Positions 36,369 through 45,627 of a stretch of 64,000 bases of DNA are shown here, piece after piece; within the stretch, counting starts at the first letter, position 1; the number at the start of each line of letters is the position of its first letter. The DNA lies in contig JADKEV010000003.1 in assembly GCA_016717855.1 (NCBI GenBank), positions 62,001 through 126,000 on the forward strand, given 5' to 3'. The notes under the pieces are model-generated. The model worked only from the letters and a program-made list of their open reading frames with translations, did no database searches and had not been told where the DNA came from. The translations under genes and the position numbers were made by a program. The DNA is from Betaproteobacteria bacterium (lineage in GTDB: Bacteria; Pseudomonadota; Gammaproteobacteria; Burkholderiales; Casimicrobiaceae).

Positions 36369-37156
36369 GTTCCGGCGCCAAGCCGCTGCAACCGGCGAGC
36401 CTGCAGTTGAGCGCGCTGCCGGACTTTCCGCTCGTGCAGCCCGGCGACGATCTCGTGGCGCTCATCGCCGCCGCGGCCGAGCGCAGCGGGATGGCGCCGG
36501 CGGATGGCGACGTGTTCGTGGTGGCGCAGAAGATCGTGTCCAAGGCCGAGAACCGGATCGTCGATCTCGCCTCGGTCGTGCCTTCCGCCCATGCCATCGC
36601 CGTGGCTGCCGCGGTGCGCAAGGACCCGCGGCTGGTCGAAGTCATCCTGTCCGAGTCCCGCCGCATCGTGCGCCAGCGGCCCGACGTGCTGATCGTCGAG
36701 CACCGGCTTGGTTTTGTCATGGCCAACGCGGGCGTCGACCAGTCGAATGTCGGGCCCGCCGACGGCGGCGAACACGCGCTGTTGCTGCCCGAGGATCCGG
36801 ATCGCAGCGCGGAAGCGTTGCGGGCCGGCCTGCAGGCGCGCTTCGGCGTGCGCATCGGCGTGATCATCAACGACAGCTTCGGGCGCGCCTGGCGCCGCGG
36901 CACCGTCGGCGTCGCGCTCGGCGCCGCGGGACTGCCGGCGGTGATCGACAAGCGGGGAGAGCCCGACCTGTTCGGAAGAACGCTGCGGGCCACCGTGATC
37001 GGCTACGCCGACGAGATCGCCGCCGCGGCGTCGCTGTTGATGGGGCAGGCGGACGAAGGCCGGCCGGTCGTCATCGTCCGGGGCCTGCGCTGGTCGGCGG
37101 AGGCCCTGCCGGGTGCCGCCCTGATCCGCCCCGAAGCCGAAGACATGTTCCGCTGA
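36365..37156 (+). CDS. cofE: Coenzyme F420-0:L-glutamate ligase
   Basis: This 263-residue GTP-dependent ligase adds the gamma-linked glutamate tail to F420-0. Motifs seen are DVFVVAQKIVSKAENR, VDQSNVG, VIINDSFGRAWRRGTVGVALG and the late ADEIAAAASLLMGQ. It starts at a TTG overlapping the fgd stop (TTGA). It has only the CofE part; the nitroreductase-like C-terminal domain of mycobacterial FbiB, which reduces dehydro-F420, is absent. Its stop shares one base with the cofD start. Confidence 0.92.
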   Translation: MSSGAKPLQPASLQLSALPDFPLVQPGDDLVALIAAAAERSGMAPADGDVFVVAQKIVSKAENRIVDLASVVPSAHAIAVAAAVRKDPRLVEVILSESRRIVRQRPDVLIVEHRLGFVMANAGVDQSNVGPADGGEHALLLPEDPDRSAEALRAGLQARFGVRIGVIINDSFGRAWRRGTVGVALGAAGLPAVIDKRGEPDLFGRTLRATVIGYADEIAAAASLLMGQADEGRPVVIVRGLRWSAEALPGAALIRPEAEDMFR

Positions 37157-38149
37157 TGGATCGCGTGCCGTCCGCTACAGGCAGCGTCGTCGCGCTCTCC
37201 GGCGGCATCGGCGGGGCGAAGCTCGCGCTCGGATTGAGCCGGGTACTGGCGCCTGGATGCCTGACGGTGGTGGCCAACACCGGCGACGACTTCGAGCATC
37301 TCGGGCTGGCGATTTCGCCGGATCTCGACACGCTGCTGTATACGCTCGCCGGCGTCGCCGATCCGGACAAGGGCTGGGGCCGCCGCGACGAGACGTGGAC
37401 CTTCATGCGGGCGCTCGCGGCGCTCGGCGGCCCCACCTGGTTTCAACTGGGCGACGGCGATCTCGCGACCCATGTCGAGCGCACCCGCCGGCTCGCCGCG
37501 GGCGAGACGTTGACCGCGATCATGGACGATTTCCGCCGCCGCCTCGGCGTCGGGTGCGCGTTGCTGCCGATGAGCGACGATCCGGTCCGCACCCGCGTCA
37601 GGACCGCGGAGGGCTGGATCGATTTCCAGGACTATTTCGTGCGCCAGCGCTGCGCGCCCGCGGTGATCGACATCGAGTTTCGCGGCGTCGAACGGGCGCG
37701 GCCCCAGCCATCGGTGCTGGACGCGCTGGCCGACCCGGCGCTGCGCGCGGTGGTGATCTGCCCGTCCAATCCGCTGATCAGCATCGAGCCCATCCTGGCC
37801 GTGCCGGGCCTCCGGCGCGCGCTCGCCGCCTGCCGCGCGCCGGTGATCGCGGTCTCGCCGCTGGTCGGCGGCAAGGCGCTCAAGGGGCCGACGGCCAAGA
37901 TGCTGCGCGAACTTGGCGGCGCGCCGGACAACGCCGGCATTGCGCGCCGCTACCAGGGCGTGATCGATGGCCTGGTCATCGACACGATGGATGCGGCGGA
38001 TGCCGACAGGTGACGTGGCGGTGACCGTCGCGCCGACCGTCATGATGACGCTGCAGGATCGCGAAAACCTCGCGCGCGTCGTCGTCGATTTCGCCGACCG
38101 GCTGCGCGGGGCCAGAGCCGCGGGACCGGTCGCGCGTCCGGGGCAATGA
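37156..38149 (+). CDS. cofD: 2-phospho-L-lactate transferase CofD, C-terminal frameshift
   Basis: CofD joins the phospho-acid moiety to FO, giving F420-0 (or the dehydro or glycerate form). The frame opens with VVALSGGIGGAKLALGL, and VVANTGDDFEHLGLAISPDLDT is the classic CofD block, followed by KGWGRRDETW and VICPSNPLISIEPILAVPG. The main frame stops at 38013, but the expected C-terminal segment (DVAVTVAPTVMMT, LARVVVDFADRL) continues in another frame to 38149; removing one base near 38012 gives about 330 residues, the usual length. The stop overlaps the cofC start. A consensus error is likely. Confidence 0.9.
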
Positions 38150-38832
38150 AAGCCGGGCGCGACATCTTTGCCGTCGTGCCTGTGAAGGGCACCATTGAGG
38201 CGAAGAGCCGGCTGGCTCCGGACTATCCGGTCGAATTCCGCTGCGGCCTGGCACAGGCGATGCTCGAAGACGTGCTCACCGCCCTGTGCGCCGCGCAGGA
38301 ACTGGCGGGCCTGGTCGTGGTGACGGTCGATCCGCAGGCGCGCGCGACCGCCGCGCGTTTCGGCGCCCGCGTCCTGGAAGACGGCGCCCGCGACGGTCAC
38401 ACCGGCGCCGTCGTCGCCGCCGGACGGCGCCTGGCGGCGGAGGGACGCGCAGGCATGCTGACCGTGCCCGGCGACATTCCTCTGATCACCGCCGACGAAG
38501 TCGCGTGCCTGTTCGCCGCGCATGGCGAAGCCCCGGCCTTCAGCATTGTCCCTGCGCATGACCGGCGCGGCTCCAACGCGATCCTGATGACGCCGCCGGA
38601 TGCGGTTCCACTGGCCTTCGGCAACGACAGCTTCCTGCCGCATCTCGATGCGGCGCGCCAGCTCGGCATCGAGCCGGCGATCGTGCCGCTGCCGGGCATC
38701 GGCCTGGACATCGACAACGGGCCCGATCTGGCGCTGCTGATGCAAAGGCCGTCGCCCACGCACACGTGGGCGTTTCTGGCGGCGCGGGGACTGGTCGCGC
38801 CATTCGGTTCCCGCAGTCGGGCCGCGCAATGA
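38146..38832 (+). CDS. cofC: CofC/FbiD guanylyltransferase for F420 biosynthesis
   Basis: This 228-residue nucleotidyltransferase starts IFAVVPVKGTIEAKSRLAP. It has LTVPGDIPLITADEV with the metal-binding acidic residues, and SFLPHLDAARQLGIEPAIVPLPGIGLDID near the end. It activates a three-carbon phospho-acid with GTP for CofD. Known enzymes use 2-phospholactate, phosphoenolpyruvate or 3-phosphoglycerate; the last was found in the proteobacterium Mycetohabitans rhizoxinica. The choice here is not evident from sequence, but the missing FbiB reductase domain argues against the phosphoenolpyruvate route. It closes the F420 block. Confidence 0.9.
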   Translation: MKAGRDIFAVVPVKGTIEAKSRLAPDYPVEFRCGLAQAMLEDVLTALCAAQELAGLVVVTVDPQARATAARFGARVLEDGARDGHTGAVVAAGRRLAAEGRAGMLTVPGDIPLITADEVACLFAAHGEAPAFSIVPAHDRRGSNAILMTPPDAVPLAFGNDSFLPHLDAARQLGIEPAIVPLPGIGLDIDNGPDLALLMQRPSPTHTWAFLAARGLVAPFGSRSRAAQ

Positions 38833-38922
38833 TCTGCGGTACGGCATGGGCCCGGATTGCGGAGCGGCCTCTGGCCGAGGCTCCCGCACGCTATGCCGGA
38901 GACTTTATGATAGGGTTCGCCG

Positions 38923-40027
38923 GTGAACAGCACACTCTTCAGTCCATACACGATGCGCGGCCTGACGCTGCCCAACCGCATCGTGATTTCGCCGCTGTGC
39001 GAGTACAGCGCCGTCGACGGCTGCGCCACCGACTGGCACGTCATCCACCTCGGGCATCTCGCGCTGTCCGGCGCGGGGCTGTTGATCATCGAGGCGACCG
39101 CTGTGGAACCGCAGGGGCGCATCAGCCGCGAGTGCCTCGGCATGTACTCCGATGCGTGCGAGGAAGCGCTGGCGCGGGTGCTCGCCATCGTGCGCCGCTA
39201 CAGCGCAATGCCGATCGGCATCCAGCTCGGCCACGCCGGGCGCAAGGGCTCGCAGAAAAAGCCCAGCGACGGGCGCGGCAATATTCCTGAAGGCGAGGGT
39301 GGCTGGCAGACGGTCGGGCCCTCGGCAGTCGCCTTCATCCCCGAGTGGCAGGTGCCGGTCGCGCTCGATCGTGCCGGGATGGAGTCCGTCGCTCGAATCC
39401 TTCGTGCGCGCGACCGAGCGCTGCGCGCGCCTCGGCCTCGACATGATCGAGATCCACGCGGCGCACGGCTATCTTCTCAGTTCGTTCCTCTCCCCAATCG
39501 CCAACCGGCGCGACGACGCGTACGGCGGCAGCCGCGAAAACCGCATGCGCTTTCCGCTCGAGGTCTTCGCCGCGATGCGCCGCGCCTGGCCGGCGGGCCG
39601 GCCGATCGGCGTGCGCTGCAACGGCACCGACTGGGACGAGTCCGGCATCACGCCCGACGATGCCGTGGCGTTCGCACGCGCGCTGAAGGATCTCGGCTGC
39701 GATTACGTCGACGCCTCCTCCGGCGGCAACAGCATGACGAAAATTCCACTCGGGCCGGGCTACCAGGTCCCGTTCGCCGCCCGCATCCGGCGCGAGGCCG
39801 GCATCCCGACGATGGCAGTGGGCCTGATCCGCGATCCGCACCAGGCCGAGGCCATCGTCGCCGGCGGCGAAGCGGACCTGGTTGCGCTCGGGCGCGGCAT
39901 ACTGAACGACCCCCGCTGGCCCTGGCATGCCGCCGAGGTTCTCGGGGCGCAGGTCGAGCATCCCTACCAGTATTTTCGCGCCGTGACGCGCGAAGGCATC
40001 GCGCAGCATTTCGCCAAGACGTCGTAA
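38923..40027 (+). CDS. Old yellow enzyme family NADH:flavin oxidoreductase, one frameshift
   Basis: About 367 residues after removing one base near 39391. The N-terminal half has LFSPYTMRGLTLPNRIVISPLCEYSA with the YqjM-type cysteine, and GIQLGHAGRKGS. The second half has MIEIHAAHGYLLSSFLSPIANRRDDAYGGS and LVALGRGILNDPRWPWHAA. Such enzymes are FMN-dependent and reduce activated C=C bonds with NAD(P)H. It starts at a GTG after the cofC gene and is followed closely by a TctC receptor. It may reduce an unsaturated ring or lactam intermediate. Confidence 0.87.
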
Positions 40028-40040
40028 ACCCGGAGGAAAC

Positions 40041-41030
40041 ATGAAATCGTCGATGAACATCGGATTCGGCATGATTCGCGCAACGGCGGCAGCGCTGCTG
40101 ATCGCTTGCGTCGCCATCACCGCGCACGCGCAGGACTTTCCCAACCGCACCGGCCGCATGATCGTGCCCTATCCCCCGGGCGGCACGACCGACGTGCTGG
40201 CGCGGCGCATCGCCGAAGCCTTGCGGGCGAAGTTCGGCCAGACGTGGGTCGTCGAGAACAAGGCCGGCGCGCAGACGCAGCTCGGCGTCCAGGATCTGCT
40301 GCGCGCCCCCGCCGACGGGCACACGCTGCTGATGGCGACGGCCACGACCATGTCGCTCAACCCGGTGCTGATTCCGAACCTGACATACAAGATCGACCAA
40401 TTGGCGCCGGTGGCGCTGGTGGCGAAAGTGCCGTTCGCGCTGGATGCGTCGCTGAAGTTTCCGCCGAACACGATGGCCGAGGTGATCGCGTACGCGAAGG
40501 CGAATCCGGGCAAGGTGAACGTCGGCACCACCGGACTGGGAACTTCGGGCCACCTGATCGTGGAAATGTTTGCCGCGGCAGCGGGCATCAAAGTCACGCC
40601 GGTCCACTACAAGGGCGGTGCGCCGGCGATGGCGGACATCCTCGGCGGTCACGTCGACATGTACTTCGACGGCGCGACGAGCTCGGTGCCGCACTATCAG
40701 AACAAGCGCATCAAGATGCTCGGCATCACCAGCGAAAAGCGCATGGCCGCGCTGCCTGCCGTGCCCTCCGTGCTCGAGGCCGGGCTGCCCGGGGCGGTGT
40801 CGTACTCGTGGTACGGCGTGGTGGCCAGGGCCGGCACGCCGGACGACGTCATCAACAAGTTGAACCAGGTGATCAACGAGTTCATCTCGACGCCGGAAAT
40901 GCAGGAGCAGTTGAAGAACGACGCGGCCATTCCGGGCGACTTGAGCGCGGCCGGCTTCGGGAAGATGATCGCCGACGAAGCCGCCGAATACCGCCGCATC
41001 GTCGCGCCGCTCAACATCAAGCTCGAATAA
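40041..41030 (+). CDS. Bug-type tripartite tricarboxylate receptor (TctC family)
   Basis: This 329-residue periplasmic receptor has a signal peptide ending AITAHAQ and the Bug motifs RMIVPYPPGGTTDVLARRIAE and YPPGG, with HYKGGAPAMADILGGHVDMYF centrally. A strong GGAGG precedes the ATG. No TctA/TctB membrane genes accompany it, which is common for Bug receptors in Burkholderiales-type genomes; it may share a transporter encoded elsewhere or act as a sensor ligand carrier. It lies between the OYE and hydantoinase genes. Confidence 0.92.
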   Translation: MKSSMNIGFGMIRATAAALLIACVAITAHAQDFPNRTGRMIVPYPPGGTTDVLARRIAEALRAKFGQTWVVENKAGAQTQLGVQDLLRAPADGHTLLMATATTMSLNPVLIPNLTYKIDQLAPVALVAKVPFALDASLKFPPNTMAEVIAYAKANPGKVNVGTTGLGTSGHLIVEMFAAAAGIKVTPVHYKGGAPAMADILGGHVDMYFDGATSSVPHYQNKRIKMLGITSEKRMAALPAVPSVLEAGLPGAVSYSWYGVVARAGTPDDVINKLNQVINEFISTPEMQEQLKNDAAIPGDLSAAGFGKMIADEAAEYRRIVAPLNIKLE

Positions 41031-41129
41031 CCACCCAGGGCCTGCGCTGAAACCCGGCGCAATGGCCGGTGACGAGCCGCAACCCTGGCGCAGGGCGCTC
41101 GCGCCGCCAATCCCGAGAACGGAGCAGGA

Positions 41130-43175
41130 ATGAGAGTAGGCGTGGAAGTCGGCGGCACGTTCACCGACCTGATTGCCATCGATGGCAACGATGTGCGCGT
41201 GGCCAAGGTGCCGAGCGTTCCGAAAAGTCCCGAGGAGGGCGTGTTCGCGGCGCTGGCCGCGGCGAACATCCCGCTCGGCCGCGTGACGGACCTGGTTCAC
41301 GGCTCGACTGTCGCGACCAACGCGGTGCTGGAGCGCAAGGGCGGGCTCACCGCGTTCGTCACCACCGCGGGATTCCGCGACTTGTTGCTGATACAGCGGA
41401 TGGACCGCCCCAAGATCTATAACCTCGCCTACCAGAAACCGGTGGCCGTCGTCGAGCGGCGCGATGTGATCGAGATCGGGGAACGCATGCTCTCCGATGG
41501 CTCGGTCGCGATGGCGCTCGACGAGGCGTCGGCATTGCAATCCCTCAAGGCGGCGCTCTCGGCGCGACCATTCAAGGCGGTCGCGGTGTGCTTCCTCAAT
41601 GCCTGGGCCAACCCCGCGCACGAGCAGAAGATCGCCGAACTGATCAAGCGCGAGTTTCCGGAACTGTACGTGAGCTGCTCCTCGGAAATCAGCCGCGAGT
41701 TCCGCGAATACGAGCGCGCTTCGACCACCGCGCTGTCGGCCTATGTGCAGCCGATCATCGACAGCTATCTCGGCCGGTTCGAGTCGCGGCTGGAACGCGA
41801 GGGTTTTCGCGGCCACTTCAGCATCATGCAATCGAACGGGGGGCGGTTGCCGGCGACGGCGATCCGGCGGAATGCGATCACCGCGCTGTTCTCCGGACCG
41901 GCCGCCGGCGTGATCGGCGCGATACGCCAGACCGGGGCGTCGGGCTATCGCAACCTGATCACGTTCGACATGGGCGGCACCAGCACCGACGTCTGCCTGG
42001 TCACCGACGGCAAGCCGCTGATCGCAGCGGAGACCGCGGTGGACGGCTTGCCGATCCGCACGCCGGTGGTGGACATCGCCTCGGTGGGCGCGGGCGGGGG
42101 CAGCATCGTGTGGCGCGACTCCGGCGGGATGCTGCGCGTCGGACCGCGATCGAGCGGCGCCGATCCGGGACCCGCCTGCTACGGCCGCGGCGGCGCCGCA
42201 CCGACCATCACCGACGCGCATGTCATTCGCGGCACGATACAGCCCGAGTCCTTCCTGGGCGGGCGCATGCGCCTGGACGTCGACGCGGCACAGCGGGTGT
42301 TCGCGCCGCTGGCGAAGGAATTCGGCATGTCGCTCGAAGCGATCGCCGACAGCGCCATCCGCCTCGCCGACGCCAACGTGGTGCGCGCCATACAGTTGAT
42401 ATCGACCGAGCTCGGGCGCGATCCGCGCGATTACGTGCTCGTGCCGTTCGGCGGCGCGGGGCCCCTGCACGCGGGCCGCATCGCCGAGGATCTCGGCATC
42501 ACCACGATCGTCGTGCCGCAGAATGCCGGCGTGCTATCGGCCTTCGGCCTGCTCGCGGCGGACTATTCGCAATTCGAAACGGTGACGCGCAGGATCGTGG
42601 TCGACGAGGCCACGCCGGATGCGGTGCGCGGGGTGTTCGGCACGCTGCGCGACGACCTCATGGGGCGGCTGCGCGCGAACGGGCTGCAGGGCGAACTGGA
42701 GTACTCCTTCACGCTGCAGATGCGCTTTGTCGGACAGGCATTCGAAGTCAGCGTGCCGGTGGACCCGGCGCGGCTCGCGACGCTGGCGGTGAAGGACCTC
42801 TACGAGCTCTTCGACGAAGCCAACCGCCTGGTCTACATGCAGGGCGGCGTCACGGGCAAGAAGATCGAAATCGTCGGCTTTCGCGCCGGCGCCACCGCGC
42901 CCGAGCAGGTCGTGCTGCCCCCGAAGTCGGCCGGGGCGGCGCCGCGCCCAGTGCGCATGCAGCCGATTCACGAGAATCGCGAGGCGCGCGAATGCACCGT
43001 GGCCACGCGCGGCGCCATCGGAAGCTTGCGCAGCGGGCAGGTCGATGTGGCGGGCGGCGTCGCGGGCATGGACGGCCCGCTGCTGGTGGAAGACGAAACC
43101 TCGACCATCTATGTTCCGCCGGGATGGCGCGCGGTGGACGATCCGGCCGGCAACCTCATCCTCAAACGGATATAG
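41130..43175 (+). CDS. hyuA: Hydantoinase/oxoprolinase subunit A (HyuA, long form)
   Basis: This 681-residue protein has an N-terminal Hydant_A_N domain (RVGVEVGGTFTDLIAIDG, HGSTVATNAVLERKGG), a central Hydantoinase_A domain (ITFDMGGTSTDVCLVTDG, GAGGGSIVWRDSGGMLRVGP) and a C-terminal domain from about residue 500. It pairs with the HyuB product encoded next to form an ATP-dependent hydantoinase, oxoprolinase or acetophenone carboxylase-like enzyme. It is longer than, and only distantly like, the DUF917-associated protein at 6654-8189. Confidence 0.92.
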   Translation: MRVGVEVGGTFTDLIAIDGNDVRVAKVPSVPKSPEEGVFAALAAANIPLGRVTDLVHGSTVATNAVLERKGGLTAFVTTAGFRDLLLIQRMDRPKIYNLAYQKPVAVVERRDVIEIGERMLSDGSVAMALDEASALQSLKAALSARPFKAVAVCFLNAWANPAHEQKIAELIKREFPELYVSCSSEISREFREYERASTTALSAYVQPIIDSYLGRFESRLEREGFRGHFSIMQSNGGRLPATAIRRNAITALFSGPAAGVIGAIRQTGASGYRNLITFDMGGTSTDVCLVTDGKPLIAAETAVDGLPIRTPVVDIASVGAGGGSIVWRDSGGMLRVGPRSSGADPGPACYGRGGAAPTITDAHVIRGTIQPESFLGGRMRLDVDAAQRVFAPLAKEFGMSLEAIADSAIRLADANVVRAIQLISTELGRDPRDYVLVPFGGAGPLHAGRIAEDLGITTIVVPQNAGVLSAFGLLAADYSQFETVTRRIVVDEATPDAVRGVFGTLRDDLMGRLRANGLQGELEYSFTLQMRFVGQAFEVSVPVDPARLATLAVKDLYELFDEANRLVYMQGGVTGKKIEIVGFRAGATAPEQVVLPPKSAGAAPRPVRMQPIHENREARECTVATRGAIGSLRSGQVDVAGGVAGMDGPLLVEDETSTIYVPPGWRAVDDPAGNLILKRI

Positions 43176-43190
43176 ACATTGGACAACAAG

Positions 43191-44867
43191 ATGGCACTCG
43201 ATCCTGTCGACTACGCGGTCATCAGCCAGGCGCTGCTCGCGGCGGCGCGCGAAATGGGCACCAAGCTGGTCCGTTCGGCCTATTCGAACATCGTGCGCGA
43301 AGCGCGCGACGCGTCGGCGGCCATCCTCGACCCGGCTGGCAACATCGTCGCGCAATCGGAAATGGTGCCGATGCAGCTGGGTTCGATGAACACCACGCTG
43401 CGCGCCTGCCTGGGCTTCTATCCCGCGGAGACCCTGACCGCGGACGATTTCCTGGTGAACAATCATCCCTACCACGGCGGCCAGCACCTGCAGGACGTGT
43501 TCATCTTCAGGCCGGTCTTCGTCGACGGGGAGTTGATTGCGTTCGCCGGCTCGACCGCGCACCACCTCGACCTCGGCGGCGGCAGCGCCGGGCTCAACGC
43601 GATGGCAAGCGACGTCTACCAGGAAGGGCTGCTGCTGCCGCCGCTGAAGTTCAGCCTGTCGCGCGACTGGAACGGCGGCATGTTCGAGCGGCTGCTCGCG
43701 GCCAACATCCGCGTGCCCGACCTGACGCTGGGCGACTTCAACGCCCAGTTTGCGGCGAAGGCCATCGGCATCGAACGCATCCGGCAGTTGTGCGCGAAAT
43801 ACGGCGCGGGCACGGTGAAGGCGACCATGACCGGGTTGATCGACTATGCCGAACGCCAGTTGCGCGCCGCGATCCGCGCGCTGCCCGACGGCGTCTATAC
43901 CGGCGAGGACGCCGGCGATGACCTCGAAGGCAAGGGCACGCCGCTGTGGGTGCGCGCCAGGGTCACGGTCCAGGGCGACGAGATGGAAATCGATTTCGCG
44001 GGGACCTGCGACCAGGTCGGGCGCAACATCAACTCGCCGATCGCCTCGACCGAGTCGGCGGTGATGAGTTGCATCAAGGGCGTCCTGATCGGCGGCGATT
44101 TCCCCTTCAACGAAGGCAGCTTCCGCCCGATCCGCATCAAGGTGCCTTACGGCAGCATTCTCAATCCCAGGCCGCCTGCGCCGGTGCGCGCGCGCATGCT
44201 CCCCTGCTATCGCGCCTACGATGCGGTGATGAAGGCGCTCGCGCAGGTGGTGCCGGAACAGGCGATCGCGTCGGGCTTCGACAACGCGCTGATCACCTGC
44301 CTGGCGCGCCTCGCCGGCGGGCGTTACCGCGTCTGCCTCGAAACCTCCGGCGGCGGCTTCGGCGCGTCGGCGCACCGCGACGGCGCCGACGGCATTGCGG
44401 CGCCCTTGTCGAACACGACCAATTCGCCGGTCGAGGCGATCGACATGGAGTTCGACTATTTCCGCATCGTCGGCTATGCGCTGAACCAGGACTCGTTCGG
44501 CCACGGCGCGCAGCGCGGCGGTTTGGGGACGCGCCGCACCTACGAGATGCTCAAGGACGACGTCGACTTTTCGCTTTATGGCGACCGCTTCGAGATCGTC
44601 CCCGAAGGCCTGCTGGGCGGGACGGCCGGATCGCTGTCCACCGCCGAACTGTTTCGCGACGGCAAGCGCATCGACATCGATCTCAAGCGCGGCACGCGCC
44701 TGAAAAAAGGCGACCGGGTCGTGATCTCGACGTCGGGCGGCGCGGGTTATGGCGATCCGAAGCTGCGCAGTCGCGAGAGCGTGCGCGAGGACATCGCGCA
44801 GGGCGTTATCTCCACGGAAACTGCCGGCAGGGTCTACGGCCTGGGGACGGAACGGCGGGCCGAATAG
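43191..44867 (+). CDS. hyuB: Hydantoinase subunit B (HyuB)
   Basis: This 558-residue protein starts at ATG (MALDPVDYAVISQALLAAAREMG), the usual HyuB beginning; a TTG at 43179 would add four residues. Conserved blocks are VNNHPYHGGQHLQDVFIF, the metal-ligand-like AHHLDLGG, EGLLLPPLKFS and GGGFGASAHRDGADG. It forms the large complex with HyuA and is the last gene of the long plus-strand stretch that begins at the polyamine-type transporter. It converges on the EcsC-like gene. Confidence 0.92.
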   Translation: MALDPVDYAVISQALLAAAREMGTKLVRSAYSNIVREARDASAAILDPAGNIVAQSEMVPMQLGSMNTTLRACLGFYPAETLTADDFLVNNHPYHGGQHLQDVFIFRPVFVDGELIAFAGSTAHHLDLGGGSAGLNAMASDVYQEGLLLPPLKFSLSRDWNGGMFERLLAANIRVPDLTLGDFNAQFAAKAIGIERIRQLCAKYGAGTVKATMTGLIDYAERQLRAAIRALPDGVYTGEDAGDDLEGKGTPLWVRARVTVQGDEMEIDFAGTCDQVGRNINSPIASTESAVMSCIKGVLIGGDFPFNEGSFRPIRIKVPYGSILNPRPPAPVRARMLPCYRAYDAVMKALAQVVPEQAIASGFDNALITCLARLAGGRYRVCLETSGGGFGASAHRDGADGIAAPLSNTTNSPVEAIDMEFDYFRIVGYALNQDSFGHGAQRGGLGTRRTYEMLKDDVDFSLYGDRFEIVPEGLLGGTAGSLSTAELFRDGKRIDIDLKRGTRLKKGDRVVISTSGGAGYGDPKLRSRESVREDIAQGVISTETAGRVYGLGTERRAE

Positions 44868-44936
44868 CGCCGCACGGAACGGAAAGACGGAGCGGTCGCC
44901 GCAAAAGCTGCCGCGCTGGCGGTGCCTGGTCAGCTT

Positions 44937-45587
44937 CTATTCGGCGGACGGGGGCGCGGGCACGATCTCGATCTCCCGCTCGAACAGCGCGATTGCGGTG
45001 CGCGCGACCTGGCTGGTGTCGTAGTACGCATAGGCGCCCACGCCGACCGCACCGACGATGGGCAGCCAGCGCGACACGCCCTTGCCGATCGCCTGCTGCG
45101 TGATGGTCACGCCGACTTTCCGCGCGATGCCCTGGAACGCCCGCACCGAGACGTGCCGGACCAGATAGCGTTCGCCGATCCGCACGACCAGGTCGCGGAC
45201 GGCCTGCGCGGCCGTGTGCCGGAACAGGCAGTAGATCATCTGCTCGCGCGTGAGTTCGGCCTTGTTGCCGTAGATGCCCGCGATGTCGGCGACCATCTGG
45301 GTCTGCAGCTTCCACACGGCGACGAGCTCGGGCAGGACCGTCAGCCAGCCCAGCGGACCGGGGGGCAGGGCGAGGCTGCCCGCGGTGACCGCGGCCTTGC
45401 GGGCGGCGGCGCGCGCGATGACTTGCGCCCGCTGCGCGGGATCCAGGCTCTTCTTCTCGGACGTGCCGGGAACCCGGCCGACGAAGTCCAGTATCGACTC
45501 CGCAATCTTCTGGCCGGGGCCGTCGCCCTCGGCGCGCGTCGCCACTGCGGTTGTCGCGGCTGCCCGCGGTATGCGTTTGTGCGGCAT
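44937..45587 (-). CDS. EcsC-like family protein
   Basis: This 216-residue protein has a glycine/proline-rich hydrophobic block (SLALPPGPLGWLTVLPELVAVWKLQ), MVADIAGIYGNKAELTREQMIYCLFRH, and a second hydrophobic stretch near the C-terminus (SRWLPIVGAVGVGAYAYYDT). This pattern matches EcsC-like, membrane-associated proteins of unknown role. It is the last of four minus-strand genes and has no link with the upstream F420 island beyond convergence. Confidence 0.65.
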   Translation of the reverse strand: MPHKRIPRAAATTAVATRAEGDGPGQKIAESILDFVGRVPGTSEKKSLDPAQRAQVIARAAARKAAVTAGSLALPPGPLGWLTVLPELVAVWKLQTQMVADIAGIYGNKAELTREQMIYCLFRHTAAQAVRDLVVRIGERYLVRHVSVRAFQGIARKVGVTITQQAIGKGVSRWLPIVGAVGVGAYAYYDTSQVARTAIALFEREIEIVPAPPSAE

Positions 45588-45627
45588 CAGGTGTTCGTCG
45601 CTTATCCGGTGTCGAAGTCGGGCGTCG

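Noticed and set aside
40041..41030. A tripartite tricarboxylate transporter operon
   Set aside because: Only the receptor is present; no TctA or TctB membrane genes occur in the window.
39648..42470. Minus-strand open frame of 940 codons
   Set aside because: It covers the OYE, TctC and hyuA genes on the opposite strand and shows no motif.
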